The translations under genes were made by a program, and so were the position numbers. The notes beneath the pieces were generated by a model. It did no database searches. It saw only the letters and a list, made by a program, of their open reading frames with translations, and was not told the origin of the DNA. 64,000 nt of DNA from Streptomyces corallincola (GTDB lineage: Bacteria; Actinomycetota; Actinomycetes; Streptomycetales; Streptomycetaceae), in the NCBI RefSeq assembly GCF_019104725.1, contig NZ_JAHRXF010000031.1:1-64000 (forward strand). The letters are read 5' to 3'. Shown in pieces: positions 8,446 to 19,332 of this stretch (position 1 is the stretch's first letter; each line of letters begins with the position of its first letter).

Positions 8446-9489
8446 ATGACCACTGTTGCTGCTTACGCCGCGCCCGCACCCAAGGCCCCGCTGGAGCGGA
8501 CCACCATCGAGCGGCGCGCGGTCGGTGAATTCGACGTCCTGATCGACATCAAGTTCGCCGGTATCTGCCACTCCGACATCCACCAGGCCCAGGACGGCTG
8601 GGCCCCCGGCATCTTCCCGATGGTCCCCGGCCACGAGATCGCCGGTGTCGTCACCGAGGTCGGCTCCGGCGTGACCCGGTTCGCCGAGGGCGACCGCGTC
8701 GGCGTCGGCTGCCTGGTCGATTCCTGCCGCGAATGCGACAACTGCAAGGCCGGTCTGCAGCAGTACTGCACCGGCGGCGGCATGGTGCCGACCTACAACG
8801 GCATCGGCAAGGACGGCGAGCCCACCTACGGCGGCTACTCCGAGAGCGTCGTCGTGGACGAGAACTACGTCGTCCGCATCCCCGAGGGCCTCGGCCTGGA
8901 CGTGGCGGCCCCGCTGCTGTGCGCGGGCATCACCACCTACTCCCCGCTCAAGCACTGGGGTGCCGGTCCCGGCAAGAAGGTCGCCGTCGTCGGCCTCGGC
9001 GGTCTCGGCCACATGGGCGTCAAGATCGCCCACGCCCTCGGCGCCGAGGTGACCGTCCTGTCCCAGTCGCTGCGCAAGAAGGACGACGGGCTGCGCCTGG
9101 GCGCCGACCACTACTACGCCACCAGCGACCCGGAGACCTTCGAGGAGCTGGCCGGTACCTTCGACATCATCCTCAACACCGTCTCCGCGCCGCTGGACTT
9201 CAGCCAGTACGTGTCCCTGCTGCGCACCAACGGCACGATGGTGAACGTGGGTGTGCCGGAGGAGCCCGTGCAGATCTCGCTCCAGTCGCTGTTCGGCCAC
9301 CGCCGCAGCATGAGCAGCTCCGGCATCGGCGGCATCCCGGAGACCCAGGAGATGCTGGACTTCTGCGCCGAGCACGGGCTGGGCTCCGAGATCGAGCTGA
9401 TCAGCGCCGACAAGATCAACGAGGCGTACGAGCGGGTGCAGGCCAGCGACGTCCGCTACCGGTTCGTCATCGACACGGCGACGATCTGA
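8446..9489 (+). CDS. Zinc-dependent NAD(P) alcohol dehydrogenase (YahK/cinnamyl type)
   Basis: A 347-residue medium-chain dehydrogenase that reduces aldehydes to alcohols reversibly. Catalytic zinc ligands are Cys41 (GICHSD) and His63 (PGHE); the structural-zinc lobe is the cysteine cluster CRECDNCKAGLQQYC (about 92-106). The Rossmann motif is GLGGLGHMGVKIA. The pattern matches the YahK/AdhA group rather than class III formaldehyde dehydrogenases. Start at ATG 8446 follows a GGAGACC-type site. Likely controlled by the divergently transcribed HTH/MmyB-like regulator through the 184-bp shared promoter region. Confidence 0.93.
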   Translation: MTTVAAYAAPAPKAPLERTTIERRAVGEFDVLIDIKFAGICHSDIHQAQDGWAPGIFPMVPGHEIAGVVTEVGSGVTRFAEGDRVGVGCLVDSCRECDNCKAGLQQYCTGGGMVPTYNGIGKDGEPTYGGYSESVVVDENYVVRIPEGLGLDVAAPLLCAGITTYSPLKHWGAGPGKKVAVVGLGGLGHMGVKIAHALGAEVTVLSQSLRKKDDGLRLGADHYYATSDPETFEELAGTFDIILNTVSAPLDFSQYVSLLRTNGTMVNVGVPEEPVQISLQSLFGHRRSMSSSGIGGIPETQEMLDFCAEHGLGSEIELISADKINEAYERVQASDVRYRFVIDTATI

Positions 9490-9562
9490 GGCGTGCGACG
9501 CCCGCGAGGCGCGTGACGCCCGCAAGGCGCGTGACGCGCCGAGGCGTACGGCTTCGGTCCGC

Positions 9563-9598
9563 GGCCCTGCCCGGTCCCTTCGGGGGCCGGGCAGGGCC
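9563..9598 (+). terminator. Terminator with UUCG tetraloop
   Basis: A 16-bp stem (9563-9578 with 9583-9598) closed by TTCG, an exceptionally stable loop, lies 74 nt after the alcohol dehydrogenase stop and before the convergent gene ending at 9685. Confidence 0.85.
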
Positions 9599-9684
9599 GG
9601 TGCCGTCTCCTGTGCCGTTTCCCGTGCCGGTTTTGGGGCCGGGGTGGAGGCCGGGGTATGGCTCGGGACGGGGCCCTGGGGTGT

Positions 9685-10803
9685 TCACCCCGGCAGGGTC
9701 GCCGGGTTGCCTCCGTTCGCCTCGTAGCCCGCGACCGCGAGCGCGCGGTAGAGGGCGAACTCGGCGGCAGGGTCGCCGGACAGCGTCCACGGCAGCGCGC
9801 CCACATGGCCGTCCACGTGCGTGAGCTGGTCCATCGCCTCCGCCCAGCGCTCGGCGCGCACCAGGAAGAACAGCAGCAGATGCCGTACGTGGGCGGCCGT
9901 CGGATCGTCGGCGCGGGCCCCGTGCACGGCGTGCAGCGCGCCGTGCATCGCCTTGGTGACCACCTCGCTGCGGTAGAACCCGGCGACCAGGTTCACCTCC
10001 GGCAGATGCTCGAAGACCGCGAACAGCGGCAGCGCGGCCAGCATCGAACCGCGCGGCGCGCGGGCGGCGGCGGCCTCCGCGAAGGCGTACGCCTCCTCGC
10101 GCGAGCCGTGCCACTTCTCGCAGTGGTGGTGCAGCGCGGCCAGATGCGCCCCCATGTGGTGCGGCGCCCGGTCCAGGATGTTCAGCCACAGCTTGTCGAA
10201 CTCCGCCCGCGTGTAGCCAAGCCCGCGCGCGATGGACAGCTCCGTGATGTACGGCACCGGGTCGCCCGGTGCGAGCAGGGCGGCCTGGCCGCAGGCGTCG
10301 CGGGCCTCCTCCATGATGATCCGGAAGTCGTCCGTGCCCGGCGTCGAGGTCCGCCACGCCTGCTGGACCAGGAACTCGGCGTGTACGGCGGCGCCGCCCG
10401 GGTCCTTGGGCTGCTCGGCCCGCCAGACCCGCAGCCACTGCCCGCCGGGCGTCTCGTGGACCCCGCCCGGCCTGGCCAGCAGCTCCAGCGAGGCGGCCCC
10501 GGCGAACGCCTGCACGCGCTGCCAGCGCACCTCGCCCTCCTTCTCCGTACCGGCCAGCGACTGGGCGGCGGCGCGGTGGTCGCCGGTGCGCTGGACCAGT
10601 TCCAGCACGTCCTCCAGGTCCTGGTCGGGGCCGGGCATCCGGATGTCCAGCTCCTCCTGGCGCACGAACCCGTAGTTCGCCGGGTCGGCGGCGTCCGGGT
10701 GTCCGGGCGCGACCTGCTCGATCATGCCGCGACGGCGCCGCAGCACCGGGAGCAGCACGAAGCTCAGCATGAGGAGGGCCAGGACCAGCCAGAGAATCGC
10801 CAT
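9685..10803 (-). CDS. Membrane-anchored helical protein of unknown function
   Basis: A 372-residue protein with an N-terminal membrane anchor (about 2-20, followed by RRRR, so the bulk should face the cytoplasm). The remainder is rich in Ala, Leu and Trp, with helical repeats reminiscent of TPR/SEL1-like scaffolds, for example around NILDRAPHHMGAHLAALHHH. I recognise no catalytic motif. Start is ATG at 10803. It is transcribed away from metB, and the two share a promoter region with a nested inverted repeat. It is read as a conserved Streptomyces hypothetical; role unknown. Confidence 0.75.
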   Translation of the reverse strand: MAILWLVLALLMLSFVLLPVLRRRRGMIEQVAPGHPDAADPANYGFVRQEELDIRMPGPDQDLEDVLELVQRTGDHRAAAQSLAGTEKEGEVRWQRVQAFAGAASLELLARPGGVHETPGGQWLRVWRAEQPKDPGGAAVHAEFLVQQAWRTSTPGTDDFRIIMEEARDACGQAALLAPGDPVPYITELSIARGLGYTRAEFDKLWLNILDRAPHHMGAHLAALHHHCEKWHGSREEAYAFAEAAAARAPRGSMLAALPLFAVFEHLPEVNLVAGFYRSEVVTKAMHGALHAVHGARADDPTAAHVRHLLLFFLVRAERWAEAMDQLTHVDGHVGALPWTLSGDPAAEFALYRALAVAGYEANGGNPATLPG

Positions 10804-10850
10804 GCGTCAAGCGAACCAGACCCGGCCGACACTTGGCCAACCCCCACCTC

Positions 10851-10889
10851 GGACCTGTGGAAAACTCCGGAGTGGTCATCCACAGGTCC
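10851..10889. promoter_or_regulatory. Nested inverted repeat in the metB promoter region
   Basis: Perfect 11-bp arms GGACCTGTGGA (10851-10861) and TCCACAGGTCC (10879-10889) flank a 17-nt centre that contains its own palindrome ACTCCGGAGT (10863-10872). It lies between divergent genes, upstream of a TACCCT -10-like hexamer at 10912-10917 that is only 9 nt from the metB ATG. That position argues for a DNA operator, and for a leaderless or nearly leaderless metB transcript, rather than an RNA leader switch. Confidence 0.55.
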
Positions 10890-10925
10890 GACGGCATCCG
10901 GCCGGGCGCACTACCCTCGGTGCAC

Positions 10926-12080
<1,155 letters not shown>

Positions 12081-12099
12081 ATCCTGTCCGCCGCGCCGG

Positions 12100-12339
12100 T
12101 CACCAGTCGGTGGCCGGAGGCGGCGGCGCCGTCCACGGGTGGACCCAGGCCGCCCACACCGTGAACGCCACGGCGGCGGCGCACAGCAGCAGCCACAGCA
12201 GGCGGCGGGCGCACCGGCGGCGCCGCAGCAGCCGTTCCCCGGCGCGTACCGCCACCGGATGCGTGTCCGGGGGCACGGCGGCCGGGCCGTCCCGCTCCAG
12301 CAGCCGCCGTACGGCCGCCTCCCGGTCGGCGCGGTTCAC
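12100..12339 (-). CDS. Small single-span membrane protein coupled to a sigma-like gene
   Basis: A 79-residue protein: a charged N-terminal half (about 1-45, ending in an Arg cluster), one membrane span (about 46-65, LLWLLLCAAAVAFTVWAAWV) and a short proline-rich tail. Its GTG start overlaps the stop of the sigma-like gene by 4 nt (GTGA), implying translational coupling. Size, topology and partner resemble anti-sigma factors, but no zinc or HxxxCxxC motif is visible, so anti-sigma function is an inference from context. Confidence 0.7.
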   Translation of the reverse strand: MNRADREAAVRRLLERDGPAAVPPDTHPVAVRAGERLLRRRRCARRLLWLLLCAAAVAFTVWAAWVHPWTAPPPPATDW

Positions 12340-12839
12340 GGCGTCGCCGCCCTCGGGCGGGCCCCGCGCGGCACCGGCGCGGGCTCCGGGTGCAGTACGG
12401 CCGTCACCGCCCGCTCGCACAGGGTGTGCACCCGGTCCAGCGGCAGCCCGAGCAGCGCCGCCGTCTGGTCGGCGGGCACGCCCTCGTACAGCCGCAGCAC
12501 CAGGATCAGCCGCTGCCGGGGCGGCAGCGCGGCCAGCGGGCCGTGCGCGGGCGGCCGGGCGCGGAGCGGGACGCCGTGGCGCAGCCACAGGCCGGTGGCG
12601 AACCGGTCGGCCAGACAGCGGCGGGCGTGGTCGTAGGGGTCGTCGTCGCGCAGCCGGTGCCAGTCGGCGTAGGTGCGCGCGAGCGCCAGCCGCAACAGCC
12701 GCCGGGCGGCGGGGTTGGCGTCCGGGGGTTCGGCGGTGAGCAGGGTGGCGGTGTGCAGCAGCCGCCCGGCCGCGCCCACGGTGAACGCGGCGAACCCGGC
12801 GCTGCGCCGGGCCTCGCGCGACGGCTCGGGACCAGGCAC
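12336..12839 (-). CDS. Sigma-factor-like protein (region 4 HTH, degenerate region 2)
   Basis: A 167-residue protein whose C-terminal half looks like sigma-70 region 4: LPPRQRLILVLRLYEGVPADQTAALLGLPLDRVHTL (about 104-139 in two stretches), the usual recognition HTH. The N-terminal half is helical and may be a diverged region 2 but lacks clear core-binding motifs. GTG start at 12839 follows GGGGAGG. It is coupled to the downstream membrane protein. It could be a diverged ECF sigma factor or a DNA-binding protein derived from one. Confidence 0.75.
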   Translation of the reverse strand: MPGPEPSREARRSAGFAAFTVGAAGRLLHTATLLTAEPPDANPAARRLLRLALARTYADWHRLRDDDPYDHARRCLADRFATGLWLRHGVPLRARPPAHGPLAALPPRQRLILVLRLYEGVPADQTAALLGLPLDRVHTLCERAVTAVLHPEPAPVPRGARPRAATP

Positions 12840-12944
12840 GGCGCCTCCCCTGCGGACGGTGGTCGTCCCATATGAGGACGGCCGCGTGTCGGGGTCAACC
12901 CCCCGGCACGCACCGGCCGCCGGGGGGTTCGCGGGCCCGGAGGG

Positions 12945-13469
12945 TCAGGAGGCCGGGGGCTGCTCCGGGGGCGTCACCGGCTGCACGGCGGTGCGCGCGG
13001 ACAGCGCGGTGTTGAAGCGGGTCAGCAGCGCGCAGAACCGCTCGCGGTCCGCGGGCTCCCAGTCGTGGGTCAGCTCGGCCATCAACTGCCGCCGCGAGGA
13101 ACGGACTTCCTCCAGGCGTGCGGTGCCGCGCGGCGACAGCTGGAGCACCACGGCCCGGCCGTCCTCCGGGTGTGAGGTCCGCTTCACCAGCCCGGAGTCC
13201 ACCAGCGGGGCCACCTGCCGGGTCACCGTGGACGAGTCGATGCCCATGCTCGCCGCGAGCGCCTTGACGCCCATCGGGCCCTCTTTGTCGAGCCGGTTGA
13301 GCAGCAGGTACGCCGCGCGGTCCATCGTGTTCCGCACCTGCCCGACCCCACCGAGCCGCGTCTGTTCGGCACGCCGGGCGAACACCGCCACCTCGTGCTG
13401 GAGGGCGTCGAGAAGACCGGGGTCCCCGACGTTCGTCATGTCCATCGACATTTCAGGTGTAGTGGGCAT
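12945..13469 (-). CDS. MarR-family transcriptional regulator
   Basis: A 174-residue winged-helix regulator. The HTH is MGVKALAASMGIDSSTVTRQV (about 67-87 in the frame used) and the wing is HPEDGRAVVLQLSPRG, both typical of MarR. Such proteins usually repress nearby genes or efflux systems and release DNA on binding small phenolic ligands or on oxidation. It is divergent from ilvA, with about 140 bp between starts. The start is uncertain: several in-frame ATGs occur in the first 12 codons (MPTTPEMSMDMTN) and none has a strong ribosome-binding site. Confidence 0.88.
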   Translation of the reverse strand: MPTTPEMSMDMTNVGDPGLLDALQHEVAVFARRAEQTRLGGVGQVRNTMDRAAYLLLNRLDKEGPMGVKALAASMGIDSSTVTRQVAPLVDSGLVKRTSHPEDGRAVVLQLSPRGTARLEEVRSSRRQLMAELTHDWEPADRERFCALLTRFNTALSARTAVQPVTPPEQPPAS

Positions 13470-13611
13470 GGCCGGAGGCTCACTTCATGAGGGCTGCTGG
13501 TTGGGGGACAGGGTACGCGGCCCCGGCGCGAGGCGTACCCGTGCGGGCGGAACCGGTCTCGGAGCTTGGTCACACCCCTCGTGTGCGACCGCGAACTGCG
13601 AGACTCGACCC

Positions 13612-14841
13612 ATGAGCTACGGCATGGCCGGCATCCCGCGTTCCGTCACTCTGGACGACGTGCGCGGCGCCCAGAAGATGCTCTCCGGAGTGGCCCGTAC
13701 GACCGCGATGGAGAGCAGCCGCCACCTGTCCCGCGTGGTCGGCACCCCGGTGCACCTCAAGTGCGAGAACCTCCAGCGCACCGGATCGTTCAAGCTGCGC
13801 GGCGCCTACATCCGCATCGCCGGGCTGCTTCCCGAGGAGCGCGCGGCCGGGGTGGTCGCCGCGAGCGCGGGCAACCACGCGCAGGGCGTCGCGCTCGCCT
13901 CCGCGCTGCTCGGCGTGCACGCCACCGTGTTCATGCCGAAGGGCGCCCCGCTGCCGAAGATCAGCGCGACCCGTGAGTACGGCGCGGAGGTGCGGCTGTA
14001 CGGCCAGGTGGTGGACGAGACGCTGGCCGCCGCCGAGGAGTACGCGGCCGAGACCGGCGCGGTGTTCATCCATCCCTTCGACCACCCCGATGTGATCGCT
14101 GGCCAGGGCACGATCGGCCTGGAGATCCTGGAGCAGTGCCCCGAGGTCCGCACGATCGTGCTCGGGATGGGCGGCGGCGGGCTTGCGGCCGGGGTCGCGG
14201 TGGCCGTGAAGACGGTGCGGCCGGACGTCCGGATCATCGGGGTGCAGGCGGCGGGCGCGGCCTGCTATCCGCCCTCGCTGGCCGCCGGACGGCCGGTCAC
14301 GGTCCCGAACCCGGCGACGATGGCCGACGGCATCAAGGTGGGGAGGCCGGGGCCGGTGCCGTTCGGGATCGTCCAGGATCTGGTGGACGAGGTCCGCACG
14401 GTCGGCGAGGACCATCTGTCGGCGGCGCTGCTGCTCTGCCTTGAGCGGGCCAAGCTGGTCGTGGAACCGGCCGGGGCGAGCCCGGTGGCCGCGCTGCTGG
14501 CCGAGCCCGGCGGCTTCGAGGGCCCGGTGGTCGCGGTCCTGTCCGGCGGCAATGTGGACCCGGTCCTGATGCAGCGCCTGCTGCGGCACGGCATGGCCGC
14601 GCAGGGGCGCTACCTCGCGGTCCGGCTCCGGGTCACCGACCGGCCCGGCAACCTCGCCCGGCTGCTCGGCGTGACCTCGGCGGTGGACGCCAACGTCCTC
14701 GACGTCAGCCACATCCGCACCGATCCGCGGCTCGGGCTGTCCGAGGCGGAGGTGGAACTCCAGCTGGAGACGATGGGGCCGGAGCACTGCGCGGAGGTGG
14801 CGCGGGCGCTGACGGCGGCGGGGTACGCGATCGTCGAGTGA
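13612..14841 (+). CDS. ilvA: Threonine ammonia-lyase (threonine dehydratase)
   Basis: A 409-residue fold-type II PLP enzyme that converts L-threonine to 2-oxobutanoate and ammonia, feeding isoleucine synthesis or threonine catabolism. The PLP lysine is in RTGSFKLRGAY (about residues 60-70), the phosphate loop is GMGGGGLAAG, and a C-terminal ACT-like domain (about 330-409, starting LAVRLRVTDRPGNLARLL) suggests allosteric control. The size fits the short (~400 aa) form. ATG at 13612 starts the conserved N-terminus. It is divergent from a MarR regulator. Confidence 0.94.
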   Translation: MSYGMAGIPRSVTLDDVRGAQKMLSGVARTTAMESSRHLSRVVGTPVHLKCENLQRTGSFKLRGAYIRIAGLLPEERAAGVVAASAGNHAQGVALASALLGVHATVFMPKGAPLPKISATREYGAEVRLYGQVVDETLAAAEEYAAETGAVFIHPFDHPDVIAGQGTIGLEILEQCPEVRTIVLGMGGGGLAAGVAVAVKTVRPDVRIIGVQAAGAACYPPSLAAGRPVTVPNPATMADGIKVGRPGPVPFGIVQDLVDEVRTVGEDHLSAALLLCLERAKLVVEPAGASPVAALLAEPGGFEGPVVAVLSGGNVDPVLMQRLLRHGMAAQGRYLAVRLRVTDRPGNLARLLGVTSAVDANVLDVSHIRTDPRLGLSEAEVELQLETMGPEHCAEVARALTAAGYAIVE

Positions 14842-15230
14842 GCGAGCCGAGGGCGCGGGGTGCGCCGGGGCGAGCGGGCCGGGGGCGTGGGCCGCGGGTA
14901 GGGTGCGCCGGGGCTGCCCGGCCGGGTCGGGCCGGGGCTGGTCGGGCCGGGGCCGGCCGGGGTCCGGCGAGGGGGTGGTTCCGGGGAGCGGGCCCACTCG
15001 CCCTTCCCTCGAACACACGTTCACTCTTTCGTGGAAACCCGTTGTGAGACGCGATACATCGCGTTACGGTCTGTGTGTGGCCGTTCGGCGGTCCGCGGCG
15101 GCGAGGGGGTGCATGACCGGGCCCACTCGGGGAAACGGCATGCGGATTCGGGCGCGCGGTTCCATTCTGTTCCGTAACTCCGGACCCAGTTCCGTGTTCC
15201 CGACGAATCCCCGACGACGTGGAGACTGAC
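14842..15230. other. GC-skewed intergenic region before the exporter operon
   Basis: The first half is low-complexity G/C sequence with irregular GCCGGGG units. The second half is more balanced and holds the inverted repeat at 15049-15064. No gene is supported on either strand. Confidence 0.6.
15049..15064. promoter_or_regulatory. Operator-like inverted repeat upstream of DrrAB-type exporter
   Basis: Perfect 7-bp arms ACGCGAT and ATCGCGT are separated by 2 bp. Such symmetric sites with AT-rich centres are typical of TetR or PadR repressors of drug exporters. No such regulator is adjacent, so its protein is unknown. Confidence 0.5.
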
Positions 15231-16225
<995 letters not shown>

Positions 16226-16229
<4 letters not shown>

Positions 16230-17080
16230 GCGCCGTAGTCCAGTCCCCACCCGGTGCCGCGCCCGGCGGCGCCCTGGTGCGGTCCGTCCGCGACTCCCTG
16301 GTCATCGCCCGGCGGAACGTGGTGCGGATGGCCCGCATCCCCGAGGTGCTGATCTTCGGGCTGATCCAGCCGATCATGTTCGTGGTGCTGTTCAGCTATG
16401 TGTTCGGCGGCTCGATCAACGTCCCGGGCGCGGGCCTCAGCCCGTCCGGGTACCGCGAGTTCCTGATGGCGGGCATCTTCGCGCAGACGGTCACCTTCGC
16501 CACCGCAGGAGCGGGCGCCGGTATCGCCGATGACATGCACAAGGGGCTGGTGGACCGGTTCCGTTCGCTGCCGATGTCGCGCGGCGCGGTCCTCACCGGG
16601 CGCACCCTCGCCGACCTGGTGCAGACGGCCTTGACGCTGGTGGTCCTGGCCGTCGTCGCCGTGATCGTCGGCTGGCGCACGCACGAGAACCTCGGCAAGG
16701 TGCTGGCCGGCTTCGGTCTGCTCCTGCTGCTGGGCTACGCGTTCTCCTGGATCGGCGCGCTGATCGGCCTGTCGGTCCGCACCCCGGAGGCGGCGACCTC
16801 GGGCGGGCTCATCTGGCTCTTCCCGCTGACCTTCATCTCCAACGCGTTCGTCCCCTCGGACAACATGCCCACGTTCCTGCGGGTCATCGCCGAGTGGAAC
16901 CCCTTCAGCGCCACCGTCCAGGCATGCCGCGAACTCTTCGGCAATCTCCCGGCCGGTTACCCGACCCCGTCCGCCTGGCCCATGCAGCACCCGGTGCTGG
17001 CATCGCTGCTCTGGTCGGTCGTCATCGTCCTGCTCTTCCGCACCCTGGCGGTCCGCAAGTACCGCAGGGCAGCGGGCTGA
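16226..17080 (+). CDS. DrrB-type ABC exporter, permease subunit
   Basis: A 284-residue ABC-2 type membrane protein with about six membrane spans (first near residues 45-62, last near 260-278) and the ABC-2 motif region SLPMSRGAVLTGRTLADL in the cytoplasmic loop. The ATG overlaps the stop of the ATPase gene by 4 nt, so the subunits are translationally coupled. It should form a homodimeric channel with the DrrA-type ATPase. The gene ends about 120 bp before convergent greA, with repeats and a hairpin between them. Confidence 0.93.
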
Positions 17081-17100
17081 CCCGAGCCCTCCGCGTCAAC

Positions 17101-17150
17101 GGGCGACGCCCCCCGGAACGGGCGACGCCCCCCGGAACGGGCGACGCCCC
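17101..17150. repeat. Tandem 19-bp repeat, 2.6 copies
   Basis: The unit GGGCGACGCCCCCCGGAAC is repeated at 17101-17119 and 17120-17138, with a partial third copy to 17150 that runs into the terminator stem. Each unit holds a small hairpin. It probably arose by duplication of terminator sequence. Confidence 0.7.
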
Positions 17151-17176
17151 CGGTGCCGTACAGGCGCCGGGGGCGT
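17144..17176. terminator. Bidirectional terminator between exporter and greA
   Basis: A 14-bp stem with one G-T pair (17144-17157 with 17163-17176) lies between the convergent permease and greA genes. Confidence 0.8.
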
Positions 17177-17200
17177 GCTCGGAGAAAGGGGACCGGAAGG

Positions 17201-17701
17201 TCAGGCCGAGTACGGCTCCGCCTTCAGGATCTTGACGGACGCCCTCTTGCCGTTCGGGAGTTCGTACTCCGCGTCCTCGCCCACCTTGTGGCCGATGACA
17301 CCGGCCCCGAGCGGGGACTGCGGCGAGTACGTCTCGATCTCGGAACTGGCGTACTCGCGCGAAGCGAGCAGGAAGGTCGTGGTGTCGTCCTCGTCGCCGT
17401 CGAAGGCGATCGTGACGACCATGCCCGGCGCGACGGCACCGTCGGCGGAAGCAGGGGCCTCGCCCACCTGGGCGTTCTCCAGGAGCTGGGTGAGCTGGCG
17501 CACACGCAGTTCCTGCTTGCCCTGCTCCTCCTTCGCCGCGTGGTACCCGCCGTTCTCGCGCAGGTCGCCCTCCTCACGCGCGGCGGCGATCTTGGCGGCG
17601 ATCTCCGTGCGCGCAGGACCAGTAAGGTGCGCAAGCTCTTCGCGGAGCTTGTTGTACGCCTCCTGGGTCAGCCAGGTGACGTTCTCGCTGGTCTGGGTCA
17701 C
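17201..17701 (-). CDS. greA: Transcription elongation factor GreA
   Basis: A 166-residue GreA. The N-terminal coiled coil (about 1-75) includes the tip segment REEGDLRENGGYHAAKEEQ, with acidic residues that stimulate transcript cleavage by RNA polymerase; the C-terminal FKBP-like domain carries SPLGAGVIGHKVGE. The GTG at 17701 has GAGGAG upstream and gives the family length; a longer upstream frame exists but adds unrelated residues. With DUF4307 and mca it forms a neighbourhood conserved in actinobacteria. Confidence 0.95.
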   Translation of the reverse strand: MTQTSENVTWLTQEAYNKLREELAHLTGPARTEIAAKIAAAREEGDLRENGGYHAAKEEQGKQELRVRQLTQLLENAQVGEAPASADGAVAPGMVVTIAFDGDEDDTTTFLLASREYASSEIETYSPQSPLGAGVIGHKVGEDAEYELPNGKRASVKILKAEPYSA

Positions 17702-17893
17702 AGGGTGCTCCTCGTCGGTACTGGGGGATACAAAGCATCGCCCGCCGAGGAAGAGTGCTCTGTTCCTGGAAGGGCGAAACCACGAGCCTAACAATTCAAC
17801 GGCGTCAGGGGGAGGACATAAGCCGTCAGAATCCCGTCGGCGCAGCTCAGCGCCGCACATCCGCCGGTGCCGGACCCCGCCCGGCACCCGTTC

Positions 17894-18292
17894 TCAGCTC
17901 GCGTGGCAGCCGAGCAGCTCGGCCGTCGTCCCCTTCGCCGTCGTACGCAGGGTGACGACCTGGTCGATGCGGGTGGTCGAGCCGTCGAAACGGAAGTCCG
18001 CGCGGCCCACCTCGGCACCGTCGGCGGACTGCGAGCGCAGGGTGCAGTAGCCGTCGGTCCCGGCGTCCTTGTGCACCTCCAGATGCACCTTGACGGCGTC
18101 GCCCGAGGCCGCGAAGGTGATCACCTGGGCGCTGATCCGGTTCTCGGCGACGTAGTGGTAGGCGAAGTAGCCGACCAGCGCGAACAGCAGCGCGCCGAGG
18201 ACCCAGGCGGCGGACCGGAGCCGACGGTCGGAACGCTCGTCCGAGGAACGGCCGTAGCGGCCCTCGGGCAGCCGCGTGCTCGCCGTGCTCAT
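17894..18292 (-). CDS. DUF4307 membrane protein
   Basis: A 132-residue single-span protein: basic N-terminus, membrane helix at about 27-47 (AWVLGALLFALVGYFAYHYV) and an extracytoplasmic beta-rich domain with two cysteines (YCTLRS and LLGCHAS) that could form a disulfide. It matches DUF4307, a family seen beside greA and mca in actinobacteria; its function is unknown. Start ATG 18292 has GGAAGGG upstream. It is divergent from mca. Confidence 0.88.
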   Translation of the reverse strand: MSTASTRLPEGRYGRSSDERSDRRLRSAAWVLGALLFALVGYFAYHYVAENRISAQVITFAASGDAVKVHLEVHKDAGTDGYCTLRSQSADGAEVGRADFRFDGSTTRIDQVVTLRTTAKGTTAELLGCHAS

Positions 18293-18449
18293 GATCGTCC
18301 CTTCCGCGGAATTATTCGCCCCCCGATTCGGTCACTATAGAAGCCTCCGCCCGCCGTCCGGCCGGCACCCCGCAAAGGCGTCCGCGAGGGACGCCCCCGA
18401 TCGAAACGCACCCCGTGACGAGGGGCGCCGACACACCGAGGATTGAGTC

Positions 18450-19331
18450 TTGACTGACCAGCTGCGACTGATGGCTGTGCACGCGCACCCCGACGACGAG
18501 TCGAGCAAGGGCGCGGCGACGATGGCGAAGTACGTGTCCGAGGGGGTGGACGTGCTGGTGGTGACCTGCACCGGCGGCGAGCGCGGCTCCATCCTCAACC
18601 CCAAGCTCCAGGGCGACGCGTACATCGAGGAGCACATCCACGAGGTGCGCAAGAAGGAGATGGACGAGGCCCGCGAGATCCTCGGCGTCGAGCAGGAGTG
18701 GCTCGGCTTCGTGGACTCCGGACTGCCCGAGGGCGACCCGCTGCCTCCGCTGCCCGAGGGCTGCTTCGCCCTGGAGGACGTGGACAAGGCGGCCGGTGAA
18801 CTGGTCCGCAAGATCCGCGCGTTCCGCCCGCAGGTGATCACCACCTACGACGAGAACGGCGGCTACCCGCACCCCGACCACATCATGACCCACAAGATCT
18901 CGATGGTGGCCTTCGAGGGCGCGGCCGACACCGAGAAGTACCCCGAGGCCGAGTACGGCCCCGCGTTCCAGCCGCGGAAGCTGTACTACAACCAGGGCTT
19001 CAACCGCCCCCGCACCGAGGCGCTGCACCACGCCATGCTGGACCGGGGCCTGGAGTCGCCGTACGGGGACTGGCTCAAGCGCTGGAGCGAGTTCGAGCGC
19101 GTCGAGCGCACCCTGACCACGCACGTCCCCTGCGCGGACTTCTACGAGATCCGGGACAAGGCGCTGATCGCGCACGCCACCCAGATCGACCCGGACGGCG
19201 GCTGGTTCAAGGTCCCGATGCAGCTCCAGAAGGAGGTCTGGCCGACCGAGGAGTACGAACTGGCGAAGTCCCTCGTGGACACCTCCCTCCCCGAGGACGA
19301 CCTCTTCGCGGGCATCCGCGACAATGCATGA
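18450..19331 (+). CDS. mca: Mycothiol S-conjugate amidase
   Basis: A 293-residue zinc amidase of the LmbE/PIG-L fold that cleaves mycothiol S-conjugates of drugs and toxins into a mercapturic acid for export and GlcN-Ins for recycling. The zinc motif AHPDDE is at about residues 11-16, with a further ligand in HPDHIMTH. Length and the segments YYNQGFN and GGWFKVP favour Mca over MshB. The start is TTG at 18450, with GAGG about 8 nt upstream; this fits the conserved N-terminus. The small membrane-protein gene follows with overlapping or abutting ends. Confidence 0.95.
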   Translation: MTDQLRLMAVHAHPDDESSKGAATMAKYVSEGVDVLVVTCTGGERGSILNPKLQGDAYIEEHIHEVRKKEMDEAREILGVEQEWLGFVDSGLPEGDPLPPLPEGCFALEDVDKAAGELVRKIRAFRPQVITTYDENGGYPHPDHIMTHKISMVAFEGAADTEKYPEAEYGPAFQPRKLYYNQGFNRPRTEALHHAMLDRGLESPYGDWLKRWSEFERVERTLTTHVPCADFYEIRDKALIAHATQIDPDGGWFKVPMQLQKEVWPTEEYELAKSLVDTSLPEDDLFAGIRDNA

Positions 19332-19332
19332 C

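Noticed and set aside
10851..10925. Inverted repeat before metB considered as a SAM riboswitch or T-box
   Set aside because: No conserved riboswitch core is visible, and the apparent transcription start lies downstream of the repeat.
17101..17150. Tandem 19-bp repeats considered as a CRISPR array
   Set aside because: Units are directly adjacent with no spacers and run into a terminator stem; not a CRISPR.
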